Assembly (NCBI GenBank): GCA_946530355.1
Contig: CAMNAB010000016.1
Coordinates: 1 to 33,175 of the forward strand
Origin: Firm-04 sp003446315
GTDB lineage: Bacteria > Bacillota > Clostridia > Oscillospirales > Ruminococcaceae
Direction: 5' to 3'
Length of the DNA: 33,175 nt
Part shown: positions 7,400 to 14,937 of the stretch, piece after piece
How the letters are laid out: the number at the start of each line of letters is the position of its first letter
Position numbering within the stretch: position 1 is the first letter of the stretch
Position numbers and translations under genes: made by a program
The notes under the pieces: generated by a model
What the model was told of the DNA's origin: nothing
Seen by the model: only the letters and a program-made list of their open reading frames with translations
The model's database searches: none

Positions 7400-8362
7400 A
7401 TGCCTGTGCGCAAGAATTCCGTTCATTCGATTGATCGAAAATATCATCGGCTCAAACGGCAAAGCCGCTGGGATCGTATGCGCGAAAAAATGCCGTTTCT
7501 CATTCTTTTCGGTATTTGCGTCCTTGCAGCAAGCATCGTGCTCTGGATTCTGACCCAGCCCAAACAGCAAGCGCCGGATTCCGAAACACTGTGCATTTAT
7601 GTGCTGGATATCGGTCAGGGCGACGCGGTTTTGCTGCAAACCCATGACCATGCTGTTTTGGTGGACGGCGGTGATGCCGAGCAGGGATATCGCTTGCTCC
7701 ATATGCTGAAATCGCTGCATGTGCGTTCTTTGGATGCTGTCATCAATTCGCATCCGCATGCGGATCATATCGGCGGGCTGACTCCGGTTCTGGATGAGAT
7801 CCCGGTGCAGGCGCTGTATTTTCCGGATATTCCGGATGCACTGATCCCGACAACCGGTTCTTATATACATGTGCTCGAAACCGCACAAAAGCATCATATT
7901 CCTGTCAGGATCCCCCAATGTCATGATACCGTGTCCTTCGGATGCGCAGAAATAGAGTTTCTCTGTGTCGGAAACGAACAGTTTGAAGATCTGAATAATT
8001 GTTCGCTCGGCTGCCGGATCACTTGCGGAGATGTCAGTATGTTTCTGGCGGGTGATCTGGAAAAAGACGGCGAATCTGCATTTCTGGAAGCAGGATTCCT
8101 ACAGCCTGCAACGATCCTGAAAGTGTCGCATCACGGCAGTAATTCTTCATCCGGTGAAGCATTTCTTTCGGCAGTTCAGCCGGAATTTGCAGCAATCTCC
8201 TGCGGCGCATTGAATGACTATGGTCATCCGGCGCAGAAATGTCTGGAACGACTGGTCGCAGCCGGCTGCACGGTTTATCGCACCGATCTGGATGAAACAA
8301 TTTTGTTTACAACGGACGGTTCAACGATCCGGCCGGAACCGCATATATCATTTGGATTCTGA
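7400..8362 (+). CDS. Membrane-anchored metallo-beta-lactamase-fold hydrolase (ComEC C-domain type)
   Basis: 320 residues. A basic N-terminus (about residues 1-30) is followed by one membrane segment at about 32-52, so the catalytic domain is probably outside the cell. The domain begins LDIGQGDAVLLQ and HAVLVDGGD, with the metal site SHPHADHIGGL at about 117-127 (HxHxDH), FLAGDLEKDGE and VSHHGSNSS. This is the pattern of the stand-alone relatives of the ComEC/Rec2 C-terminal domain, often called hydrolases or nucleases. The start lies 2 bases after queF with only a weak ribosome binding site; an internal ATG at 7478 is a possible alternative. It is the last gene before a terminator and so belongs to the preQ1 operon by position, though its link to queuosine is unknown. 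Confidence 0.8.
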   Translation: MPVRKNSVHSIDRKYHRLKRQSRWDRMREKMPFLILFGICVLAASIVLWILTQPKQQAPDSETLCIYVLDIGQGDAVLLQTHDHAVLVDGGDAEQGYRLLHMLKSLHVRSLDAVINSHPHADHIGGLTPVLDEIPVQALYFPDIPDALIPTTGSYIHVLETAQKHHIPVRIPQCHDTVSFGCAEIEFLCVGNEQFEDLNNCSLGCRITCGDVSMFLAGDLEKDGESAFLEAGFLQPATILKVSHHGSNSSSGEAFLSAVQPEFAAISCGALNDYGHPAQKCLERLVAAGCTVYRTDLDETILFTTDGSTIRPEPHISFGF

Positions 8363-8373
8363 TGATCCGGAAG

Positions 8374-8419
8374 AAACAGCCCGAAGACGATATTTGAAAT
8401 GTCCGTCTTCGGGCTGTTT
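8374..8419. terminator. Bidirectional intrinsic terminator
   Basis: A perfect 16-base inverted repeat (8374-8389 and 8404-8419, core CAGCCCGAAGACG) with a 14-base loop. A- and T-runs at its ends serve both strands. It lies between the end of the preQ1 operon and the convergent gene at 8425. Confidence 0.85.
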
Positions 8420-8424
8420 TGGAT

Positions 8425-9012
8425 TTAATGGAACCGGAACGTGAGATCACCGGCACCGAGATTATACTGCATCGCATAATTCCGGATGAATTGTCCATCC
8501 GGAATCATCAGCCGGTCGAGCCACGCATCTGCACACTGGCAGGCGAGCACACGCCCCTGACAAATGCCGTATAGCCGCATTTCTTTCGGGTGCCGCAGAT
8601 CAACTGTATCACGGATGAATTTGACAAAGCGCAGATAGTGACTGTAATCTGATTCTTCCGGTCGCTGCAAACGATAGGAGCGTGCCTGCAGCCGATACCG
8701 GTTTTCTTCGGACGCTTGGTTCAAATTGAAAAACAATGCTTTTTCGCCGTCTTCCAACTGAAACTTTGCTTCCAGATCCTGCTCGGCATAGTAGCGGTAG
8801 CTGTAAAGAACCGCCTTGATATGATTGACGCGCAGGAACCGTAAAAACTGGGTCATGTTTCCGGTCACGAAATCTGCGGATTCCTGCTGCGCAACACAGA
8901 CCGGTGCAAATTTTCTGACAGTCAGCATCTGTATCAATTCCTCTTGTTTCGGCAGCAGATATTCCATTGCCATGATCTGATCCATAATTTCCCGGCTCGA
9001 ATACTCCATCAT
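8425..9012 (-). CDS. Unknown protein
   Basis: 195 residues, family not recognised. It looks soluble, with no signal peptide or membrane helix. The start at 9012 (or 9009, since two ATGs are adjacent) follows AGTGAGG; the reading frame upstream runs through the promoter. The N-terminal third is helical (MDQIMAMEYLLPKQEELIQML), the middle is mixed and rich in aromatic residues (HIKAVLYSYRYYAEQDLEAKF, KALFFNLNQ). It stands alone between a strong promoter and a bidirectional terminator, so it is a single-gene unit. No function can be proposed. Confidence 0.7.
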   Translation of the reverse strand: MMEYSSREIMDQIMAMEYLLPKQEELIQMLTVRKFAPVCVAQQESADFVTGNMTQFLRFLRVNHIKAVLYSYRYYAEQDLEAKFQLEDGEKALFFNLNQASEENRYRLQARSYRLQRPEESDYSHYLRFVKFIRDTVDLRHPKEMRLYGICQGRVLACQCADAWLDRLMIPDGQFIRNYAMQYNLGAGDLTFRFH

Positions 9013-9111
9013 ATACCTCACTTTCTCCGGATCGCATAACACAATCGCACTATGGACGAATTTGTGCACGATGCTGTGTTTCACTGGGATACTTTTGTGT
9101 TTTCTGTATTC

Positions 9112-9140
9112 ATTATACACCAAATTTCACATATTGTCAA
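9112..9140 (-). promoter_or_regulatory. SigA-type promoter of the gene at 8425-9012
   Basis: Perfect consensus on the minus strand: TTGACA (9135-9140), 17 bases, TATAAT (9112-9117). The leader to the start codon is about 93 bases and contains an imperfect inverted repeat at 9039-9079. Confidence 0.85.
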
Positions 9141-9233
9141 CAGCTTATTCATATTTCGTTCATATAAACAAAACAATTCATTCATAATTATGCAAAAGGG
9201 CAGAAACGCTGCCGTCTGTACATCTATGCCGCA

Positions 9234-9273
9234 CAAAAAAAGCAAGACACGAGTGTTTTTCGCGTCTTGCTTT
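9234..9273 (-). terminator. Intrinsic terminator of the dockerin-expansin gene
   Basis: On the minus strand AAAGCAAGACGCG and TGTCTTGCTTT form the stem, followed by a T-run (the A-run 9234-9241 on the plus strand). It lies just after the expansin stop codon. Confidence 0.8.
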
Positions 9274-9284
9274 GATGGTTTTCA

Positions 9285-10163
9285 TTACAAAGGAAGCTGT
9301 GCATGTCCTTCCGCAATTTCATCCGGTGTAAACGGAATATTTTCATCAATGACGGTTTGTCCGTAAATATCCGTGATCCGGAATGTGAACGGGCCTTCTC
9401 CCAATCCGGACTGCGCTTCAAAATAATTGAAGTTTCTGCGCGGCAATGAAACAAATTCGCCGTCTTCATTCAAAACCTCAAGTGTTTCGATCGGATAGCG
9501 GTGATTCCGCACCTGAACGGCACACCAAAAAGCCGATGAACCGATTTTATATTTATATGACATCGGTGCATCGTCTGCGGAATCCAGCGGCAGGATCCGC
9601 CATGAGATCGGCACACGACCTTTTTCAGCCGGTGCAATCAGCGGAAACGCATCCACATATAGATCCAGGTCGCCTTTTTTTCCTTCCGGCAGCAGATCGG
9701 TGACCAATACATTGATGGTACCGAGTTCACCGGTGACTTCCAGATAAGCGCCGGCAAGCTCTGCATTATTATAATCCGGCAGATTCAGCGCAGTGATCCA
9801 ATAATCGCGGGATACCGGATCAAGCATGGCACAGCCGCCCTCATATCCGCCGCCGTAAAAAGTGGCTTCTCCGGTATGTATCGTGCCTTTCGGTTCAAGA
9901 ATCCACTGTGTCTGCGGGACAGCCAGTCGTTTCAGCAATGTGAGATCAACCGCGTTCAGTTTGCTGTCTGCATTCAGATCTGCCGCCTGATAATCGGAAA
10001 TGCTGTTTGTCTCGCCGGTCAGATAGGAAGCAAGCATCGCTGCATCTGCGGAATCCGTTTTGCCGCTGCCGTCTAAATCACCGGAAGCAGCCGTTGTTTC
10101 GGCAGATACACAGACCGCGCCGGTCAGACAGATCACACTGAATAATGCCGGGATCCATTTCAT
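9285..10163 (-). CDS. Secreted dockerin-expansin
   Basis: 292 residues. A signal peptide (about 1-21, ending VSA) is followed by a type I dockerin at about 28-80 with two calcium loops (DLDGSGKTDSAD and DLNADSKLNAVD). A bacterial expansin follows: GEATFYGGGYEGG and ALNLPDYNNAELAGAYLEV open the first barrel domain. VTDLLPEGKKGDLDL carries Asp156, equivalent to the key Asp of B. subtilis EXLX1. WCAVQVRNHRYPI begins the second, CBM63-like domain with its aromatic surface. Expansins loosen cellulose and plant cell wall without hydrolysis. The dockerin is at the N-terminus, and its presence implies attachment to a cellulosomal scaffold. Start at 10163: GGAGAG directly abuts an earlier ATG (10169), so the second ATG has the proper spacing. 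Confidence 0.92.
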   Translation of the reverse strand: MKWIPALFSVICLTGAVCVSAETTAASGDLDGSGKTDSADAAMLASYLTGETNSISDYQAADLNADSKLNAVDLTLLKRLAVPQTQWILEPKGTIHTGEATFYGGGYEGGCAMLDPVSRDYWITALNLPDYNNAELAGAYLEVTGELGTINVLVTDLLPEGKKGDLDLYVDAFPLIAPAEKGRVPISWRILPLDSADDAPMSYKYKIGSSAFWCAVQVRNHRYPIETLEVLNEDGEFVSLPRRNFNYFEAQSGLGEGPFTFRITDIYGQTVIDENIPFTPDEIAEGHAQLPL

Positions 10164-10199
10164 AAACATCTCTCCATTTATATGAATCTATGTGTCTTT

Positions 10200-10228
10200 A
10201 TTATATCACAGGCACAGGAAGAATGCAA
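10200..10228 (-). promoter_or_regulatory. SigA-type promoter of the dockerin-expansin gene
   Basis: Minus strand TTGCAT (10223-10228), 17-base spacer, TATAAT (10200-10205), about 37 bases upstream of the start at 10163. Confidence 0.75.
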
Positions 10229-10289
10229 TGTTTAATTATCATTTTCATGTGCAAATTTCTGCTGGTTCGGATTTTTTTGCAGCAAAAGA

Positions 10290-10318
10290 TTGACAAAACC
10301 CAAAGTTTGGAGTATCAT
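10290..10318 (+). promoter_or_regulatory. SigA-type promoter of the YdcF-family lipoprotein gene
   Basis: TTGACA (10290-10295), 17-base spacer, TATCAT (10313-10318); the start codon lies about 50 bases downstream. Confidence 0.7.
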
Positions 10319-10369
10319 ATTATCAGAAAAGATGAGATATAGCAGAAACAGAAAACGGAGTGGATAATT

Positions 10370-11275
10370 ATGAAGAACATGACTGAAGTCTTGCTATCGT
10401 ATCTGATTGCTGCATGCAATCTGGTGAGCTGTGCAGCGCCGGAACAGGTACCGGAGCCCAAACCGCCTGTATTTGATGTCAGCCCGATGGTACAGGAATT
10501 GATCGCAGATTACGGACAAAACAACGGCAAGGAAACCGAAAAATATACTTCGCTGCTGGGCGATATTCAAAAAGGAGATCCGGAACAGGGAAAAATCTGG
10601 GAAGGCATCATGCAATATTGGACGTATGCCAATGATGAAATGGAGATCCGGACAAAAAAACTGCCGGATGATCTGCCAAAGGAAGACACGCTTTGTATTA
10701 TCGTGCTGGGCTTTCAGCTCAATGCAGACGGCTCGATGCAAAAAGAATTGATCGGACGGCTGGAAACGGCATTATCCTGCGCAAAACAATACAGCAATGC
10801 ATATGTGCTGTGTACGGGCGGCGGAACTGCTGCACGCAATCACGAAGCTACAGAAGCCGGTATGATGGGGGAGTGGCTGGTTGCGCACGGACTGAAAAAG
10901 AACCGCCTGATTATCGAAGATGCATCCCTGACAACTGCGGAGAACGCTGCTTTTTCCTATCAGATCCTCGCGGAAGACTACCCGCAGGTAGACACTGCCG
11001 TAATCGTGACGAGCGATTATCATATCCCATGGGGTTCGGTATTGTTTGAAAGTGAATTCCGTATGCATCAATCAGAGCTGCATATTGTTTCTGATTGCGC
11101 ATATAAAACCAGCCGCGGCTCTCTTGGAAAGAATGAGCTGATCCGCTATGAACTGAGTGGCATGCAGCAGCTTTATGCGCTTTATCTGGATGAACAGAAA
11201 CAAACGGATCCGGACAATGCGAATGATGAAAAAACGCCTGATTCGTGTGCAGATCGTCCGGATTCCAAAAAATAA
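10370..11275 (+). CDS. YdcF/SanA (DUF218) family lipoprotein
   Basis: 301 residues. The N-terminus is a short hydrophobic leader with a lipobox LVSC (Cys21), so it is probably lipid-anchored on the outer face of the membrane. The DUF218 domain runs from about residue 108: CIIVLGFQLNADGSM, RLETALSCAKQYSNAYVLCTGGG, ATEAGMMGEWLVAHG, LIIEDASLTTAENAAFS and VIVTSDYHIPWGSVLF are all typical of the YdcF/SanA/ElyC family. Members affect envelope integrity and some bind SAM, but no general reaction is agreed. The tail after about 275 is hydrophilic and probably disordered. A good ribosome binding site (GGAGTGG) precedes the start. It is a single-gene unit with its own promoter and terminator. Confidence 0.82.
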   Translation: MKNMTEVLLSYLIAACNLVSCAAPEQVPEPKPPVFDVSPMVQELIADYGQNNGKETEKYTSLLGDIQKGDPEQGKIWEGIMQYWTYANDEMEIRTKKLPDDLPKEDTLCIIVLGFQLNADGSMQKELIGRLETALSCAKQYSNAYVLCTGGGTAARNHEATEAGMMGEWLVAHGLKKNRLIIEDASLTTAENAAFSYQILAEDYPQVDTAVIVTSDYHIPWGSVLFESEFRMHQSELHIVSDCAYKTSRGSLGKNELIRYELSGMQQLYALYLDEQKQTDPDNANDEKTPDSCADRPDSKK

Positions 11276-11281
11276 ATACTG

Positions 11282-11321
11282 AAAAAGCAGGTATCCCGAC
11301 ACAATCGGCATACCTGCTTTT
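11282..11321. terminator. Bidirectional intrinsic terminator
   Basis: AAAAGCAGGTAT and ATACCTGCTTTT form a 12-base stem around a GCC/GGC-containing loop. T-runs on both strands fit the convergent genes at 11275 and 11325. Confidence 0.8.
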
Positions 11322-11324
11322 GTA

Positions 11325-12575
11325 TTATGCAATCATTGCTTTCAATTCGCTGTTGAGCGTCTGATAGGTATTGACATAAGCATCATCCAGCGCAAGATCG
11401 GTATAGTTTCTGGCATAATTGCAAACCATTTGCAGCAATTCTTCCGGTGTACGGGTACACGCTTTCTGGATATCTTCTGCCGTCACACCGCGCAGCGTAT
11501 GCTTGGCAAGGGTTTGCATTTTGATCTCCGTATCCTGCCGCAGCTTGAGATTATCCAGGATCAGATTGCCGTCCCGCTTGGGAACAGAGAGATTTTCCAT
11601 CAGATTGGAAAGATGCACCGTTGTGACAAAACCGCCGACCTTGCAGGGCTTCGGTTTGGTATGATAGGTATAAGATTCGCTGAATTTCCCGGTAAGCTGT
11701 GCGAGCACCAGCTTGTTTTCATCCCATTTTCTGGATGCATAGATCATATATTGTGTGACATCCATCTGGAACAGCTTCTGCAATGCAAGGATCATCAATT
11801 CGATCACCAGCGGCGTGACACTGTGCAAAAATGCACTGTATTGCTTCTTTTTCACGGCAAGATCCAGCAGCAGATAATACTCAGCAAGATGCGTCCCGAA
11901 TGCAGCCTTTGAACCGGTATTGCATGCGGTATTCTGCTGGAGCGCTGCTGCAAATTGTCCCTGACTGCGCAGAGCTGTCACAGTCAGCAGATCTGTGAAC
12001 TGCTGCGGAACAAGCTCAGGATTTGTTTTGCAGATCTGCAATGCGGCTGTATATTCATATTGATCGAGCAGCGAAAACAAGATCTCTTTCAGCATGTTTC
12101 GTTTCAATTCAGTATTGTCTGCCGGTGCTGCAATCTCTGCGGGCTGCGGTTTTGTAAGCTGAACCGGAGCCGATGCAGGCTGTGCATCAGCCATGATCCG
12201 GATGTTTTGTGCAGAACCGGCTGCCGCATTTTGCATCGCGGCAGCAAAAACAGGATCACACGCAAGCAGATTCACAAGGATCTCAGCGTCCGGCTGTTCG
12301 GTCTGAAACATCGTCAGCAGCGAACGAACGGATTCAGAAAAATCATCTGCCGGAAAAGGTGCCGTCTGGATATCCACCGTGCGTTCCGGTGCGGCTGTAT
12401 TGCAATAAGCAGCAAGCAGTGCGGACACATTTTCTGCATGCTCTGTCTGCATCCAGAGATAGATCTGATCGGGCTGTTCCGTGCGGCAGATTTGCAGCAA
12501 TGTACTTTCAGCTGCGCAGCCTGTCTGCAATTCGTTCAAATCTGTATCATTAACAGTGGAAAACAAAACTTTCAT
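11325..12575 (-). CDS. Csm6-like CARF-HEPN protein with degenerate key motifs, outside any CRISPR locus
   Basis: 416 residues, cytoplasmic. I read it as a diverged relative of type III CRISPR ancillary RNase Csm6. The first 130 residues match a CARF layout: opening strand MKVLFSTVNDTD, then LLQICRTEQPDQIYLWM, then DDFSESVRSLL and QPDAEILVNLLACDP at the place where Csm6 proteins have PDAEILLNISSGTPQ. A Gln/Pro/Ala-rich linker spans about 130-155. The helical C-terminal half resembles the HEPN part, including TLAKHTLRGVTAEDI at 355-369. There the usual R-N-x-A-x-H reads Q-T-L-A-K-H (354-359), so the catalytic Arg and Asn are absent and only His359 remains. Start at 12575 with AAAGGAG; a TTG six bases upstream is too close to it. 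No cas gene or repeat array is in the window. The family call is moderately sure; loss of RNase activity is an inference. Confidence 0.6.
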   Translation of the reverse strand: MKVLFSTVNDTDLNELQTGCAAESTLLQICRTEQPDQIYLWMQTEHAENVSALLAAYCNTAAPERTVDIQTAPFPADDFSESVRSLLTMFQTEQPDAEILVNLLACDPVFAAAMQNAAAGSAQNIRIMADAQPASAPVQLTKPQPAEIAAPADNTELKRNMLKEILFSLLDQYEYTAALQICKTNPELVPQQFTDLLTVTALRSQGQFAAALQQNTACNTGSKAAFGTHLAEYYLLLDLAVKKKQYSAFLHSVTPLVIELMILALQKLFQMDVTQYMIYASRKWDENKLVLAQLTGKFSESYTYHTKPKPCKVGGFVTTVHLSNLMENLSVPKRDGNLILDNLKLRQDTEIKMQTLAKHTLRGVTAEDIQKACTRTPEELLQMVCNYARNYTDLALDDAYVNTYQTLNSELKAMIA

Positions 12576-12647
12576 ATACAAGTGCTCCTTTCAATCGGAA
12601 GCGGATACATCCTGAATCCGGATACGATCATACCAATATTTACATCT

Positions 12648-12676
12648 ATTATAATGCATTCTGTGAAGTTTGTCAA
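12648..12676 (-). promoter_or_regulatory. SigA-type promoter of the Csm6-like gene
   Basis: Perfect consensus on the minus strand: TTGACA (12671-12676), 17 bases, TATAAT (12648-12653), about 73 bases upstream of the start. The strength suggests that the gene is expressed. Confidence 0.85.
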
Positions 12677-12693
12677 GATGAAAACCTTGGGGC

Positions 12694-12722
12694 TTGACTT
12701 TTTCAGCGATCTGTGGTTTAAT
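12694..12722 (+). promoter_or_regulatory. SigA-type promoter of rlmD and the alarmone synthetase gene
   Basis: TTGACT (12694-12699), 17-base spacer beginning with T4, then TTTAAT (12717-12722). It lies 18 bases from the divergent Csm6-like promoter. Confidence 0.7.
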
Positions 12723-12793
12723 AGACATACACAGAAAAGACAAGACAGTACGCCGCTGCATGCGGATCGTGCAGAACCCGAAAGGAATCAAAT

Positions 12794-14026
12794 ATGCATC
12801 AACAAATCAAAACGGATCCGAACAGCGGTGAAAAAATATGCCGCTGCTTCAAACGCTGCGGCGGATGTCAGCTTCAGGAATCCTATGCTGCACAGCTTCA
12901 GCGAAAACAGGAAAAAGCAGAGCGTATGCTAGCGAAATTCGCCAATGTGCAGCCGATCATCGGCATGGATACGCCCTATCATTATCGCTGCAAAGTACAG
13001 AATATATACGGCACTGACCGTTCCGGCAAGATCATTTCCGGCATTTTTCAGTCATCCGGAAAAAAGATGGTCACAGTGGATGACTGCATGCTGGAAGATG
13101 TCCATGCAGCGCCGATCGTACAGGCGGTCAAAGCATGCATGCGCACATTCCGCATCCAGCCATATGATCTGCGCACCGGAACCGGATTGCTGCGTCATAC
13201 ACTGATCCGCACCTCTGCTGCAACAGGGCAGGTGATGCTGGTGCTTGTAACGGCATCTGCAATGCTGCCTGCAAAGAAGAATTTTGTACATGCACTGTGT
13301 CAGGCACATCCGGAGCTGACGACCATTGTGCAGAATATTTGTCCGGATGGTTTGCCCCTGACACTCGGTGACAGAAATATCGTGCTGTACGGCAAGGGCT
13401 ATATTGAGGATGAACTGTGCGGATGCCGCTTCCGGATCTCGCCGGCTTCCTTTTATCAGGTGAATCCGACGCAAACGATCAAACTCTATGAATGTGCCGT
13501 GCAAGCAGCGGGGATCAAACCCGGTGTGCGCGTGCTGGATGCATATTGCGGAACCGGTACAATCGGCATGATCTGTGCAAAACAGGGCGCGGATGTGATC
13601 GGTGTTGAAGTCAACCGTTCCGCATGTAAAGATGCAGCAGAAAATGCAAAGCGAAACGGTTTGGAGAATATCCGCTTTTATCAGGAAGATGCAGGCGTAT
13701 TCATGAAACAGGCAGCCGATACCAAGCATCATTTTGATGTGCTGATGATGGATCCGCCGCGTGCGGGTGCAAGTGCAGCGTTTCTGCAAGCCGCAGCAAT
13801 GATGCAGCCGAAAAAAATCGTGTATGTATCCTGCAAAATCGAAACACTGGAGCGTGATCTGAAACAATTGACGCAATCCGGTTATCGTGTGACGCAGATC
13901 CAGCCGGTGGACATGTTCCCGCATACAACAAGCATTGAAACGGTATGTCTGCTGGAACGGAAAGAAAAGCAGATCCCGCGCCGGAAACCGGTAAACCAGA
14001 AGAAAAAGAAACATGCAGGAAAATGA
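12794..14026 (+). CDS. rlmD: 23S rRNA (uracil-5-)-methyltransferase, RlmD/RumA family
   Basis: 410 residues. SAM-dependent m5U formation in 23S rRNA (in Gram-positives one RlmCD enzyme often serves two sites). An N-terminal 4Fe-4S motif, CRCFKRCGGCQLQ (Cys16-25), is followed by a central RNA-binding part. The Rossmann methyltransferase has VLDAYCGTGTIGM for SAM and MMDPPRAGAS. The catalytic Cys is in YVSCKIETLERDL, and ETVCLLER closes the domain. There is no N-terminal TRAM domain, which many relatives carry. The tail is very basic (KKKKKHAGK-like), probably for RNA contact. The gene ends 25 bases before the alarmone synthetase start. Confidence 0.88.
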   Translation: MHQQIKTDPNSGEKICRCFKRCGGCQLQESYAAQLQRKQEKAERMLAKFANVQPIIGMDTPYHYRCKVQNIYGTDRSGKIISGIFQSSGKKMVTVDDCMLEDVHAAPIVQAVKACMRTFRIQPYDLRTGTGLLRHTLIRTSAATGQVMLVLVTASAMLPAKKNFVHALCQAHPELTTIVQNICPDGLPLTLGDRNIVLYGKGYIEDELCGCRFRISPASFYQVNPTQTIKLYECAVQAAGIKPGVRVLDAYCGTGTIGMICAKQGADVIGVEVNRSACKDAAENAKRNGLENIRFYQEDAGVFMKQAADTKHHFDVLMMDPPRAGASAAFLQAAAMMQPKKIVYVSCKIETLERDLKQLTQSGYRVTQIQPVDMFPHTTSIETVCLLERKEKQIPRRKPVNQKKKKHAGK

Positions 14027-14051
14027 ATCCTGTGAAAACGGAGGAACAAAA

Positions 14052-14774
14052 ATGGATTATTTGATGCCGCAGAACCATCCGCAGAACAATGCGGATATTA
14101 TGCGGAAAATACCGCAGATCACGGATCTGGACATGAGCGAAACGGAGTTTATCGAACTGCTGGAATACAGCATGATGCCGATTCAGCAGTTCTTCTCCTA
14201 TTACAAATGTGCCATCATGGAAATCGAAACCAAATTCAAAGTGCTGGATGAGCAGTTTTCCCTGAACAGTGAAACAAATCCGATTGAATTTATCCAGTCC
14301 CGCATCAAATCTTACGGCAGCATTTTCCGGAAATGTGCATCCAAACAGATTCCGTATAATCTCGATCAGATTGAACGGGAGGTTCATGATATTGCAGGCA
14401 TTCGCGTAGTATGCTCGTTTATTCAGGATATTTACCGCCTTGCCGACTGTCTGCTTCAGCAGGATGATATTACACTGATTGCAAAGAAGGATTACATCCG
14501 GAATCCGAAGCCGAACGGATACAGAAGCCTGCATTTGATCGTCGCTGTACCGATCTTTCTGGAGAATGAGAAGCGGCTGGTAAAAGTGGAAGTGCAGCTT
14601 CGGACACTGGCAATGGATTTCTGGGCAAGTCTGGAGCATAAACTGCGATATAAGAAAAACCTGCCGGAAAACACACTGCTTTCGCTGGCAGGAGATCTGA
14701 AACAGTGTGCCGATGAGAGCGCAGAATGGGATATGCGCATGCAGGCGATCCGGAATGAGATCGCAGAAAGCTGA
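14052..14774 (+). CDS. Small alarmone synthetase (RelA/SpoT synthetase domain only)
   Basis: 240 residues, the size of RelQ/RelP-type (YjbM/YwaC) enzymes that make (p)ppGpp from ATP and GTP or GDP. Visible motifs: YGSIFRKCASK, the REVHDIAGIRVVCSF core, then NPKPNGYRSLHLIV, VEVQLRTLAMDFWASLEHKLRYKK. No hydrolase, TGS or ACT domain is present. The start at 14052 is chosen for GGAGG at 14040-14044; an ATG at 14013 would overlap rlmD. Probably co-transcribed with rlmD. RelQ-type enzymes form tetramers and respond to stress; which subtype this is cannot be told by eye. Confidence 0.9.
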   Translation: MDYLMPQNHPQNNADIMRKIPQITDLDMSETEFIELLEYSMMPIQQFFSYYKCAIMEIETKFKVLDEQFSLNSETNPIEFIQSRIKSYGSIFRKCASKQIPYNLDQIEREVHDIAGIRVVCSFIQDIYRLADCLLQQDDITLIAKKDYIRNPKPNGYRSLHLIVAVPIFLENEKRLVKVEVQLRTLAMDFWASLEHKLRYKKNLPENTLLSLAGDLKQCADESAEWDMRMQAIRNEIAES

Positions 14775-14778
14775 AAAA

Positions 14779-14817
14779 AACCGTCTGATTCCTGATGCAC
14801 AGGAATCAGACGGTTTT
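14779..14817 (+). terminator. Intrinsic terminator after the alarmone synthetase gene
   Basis: AACCGTCTGATTCCTG (14779-14794) pairs perfectly with its complement at 14800-14815 around a five-base loop; T-rich sequence follows. Confidence 0.85.
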
Positions 14818-14867
14818 CGTTTGAAGCAGGGCAAAACAGATTCTTCTGCAAAAAGTTTGTGAAAATA

Positions 14868-14896
14868 TTGACAAACTCACAGAAATCGGGTATAAT
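14868..14896 (+). promoter_or_regulatory. SigA-type promoter of ddh
   Basis: Perfect consensus: TTGACA (14868-14873), 17 bases, TATAAT (14891-14896), about 41 bases before the start codon. Confidence 0.85.
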
Positions 14897-14937
14897 AGGA
14901 ACTGTAAAAATTTGCAGCCGCAAGGAGGAGTTTCATT

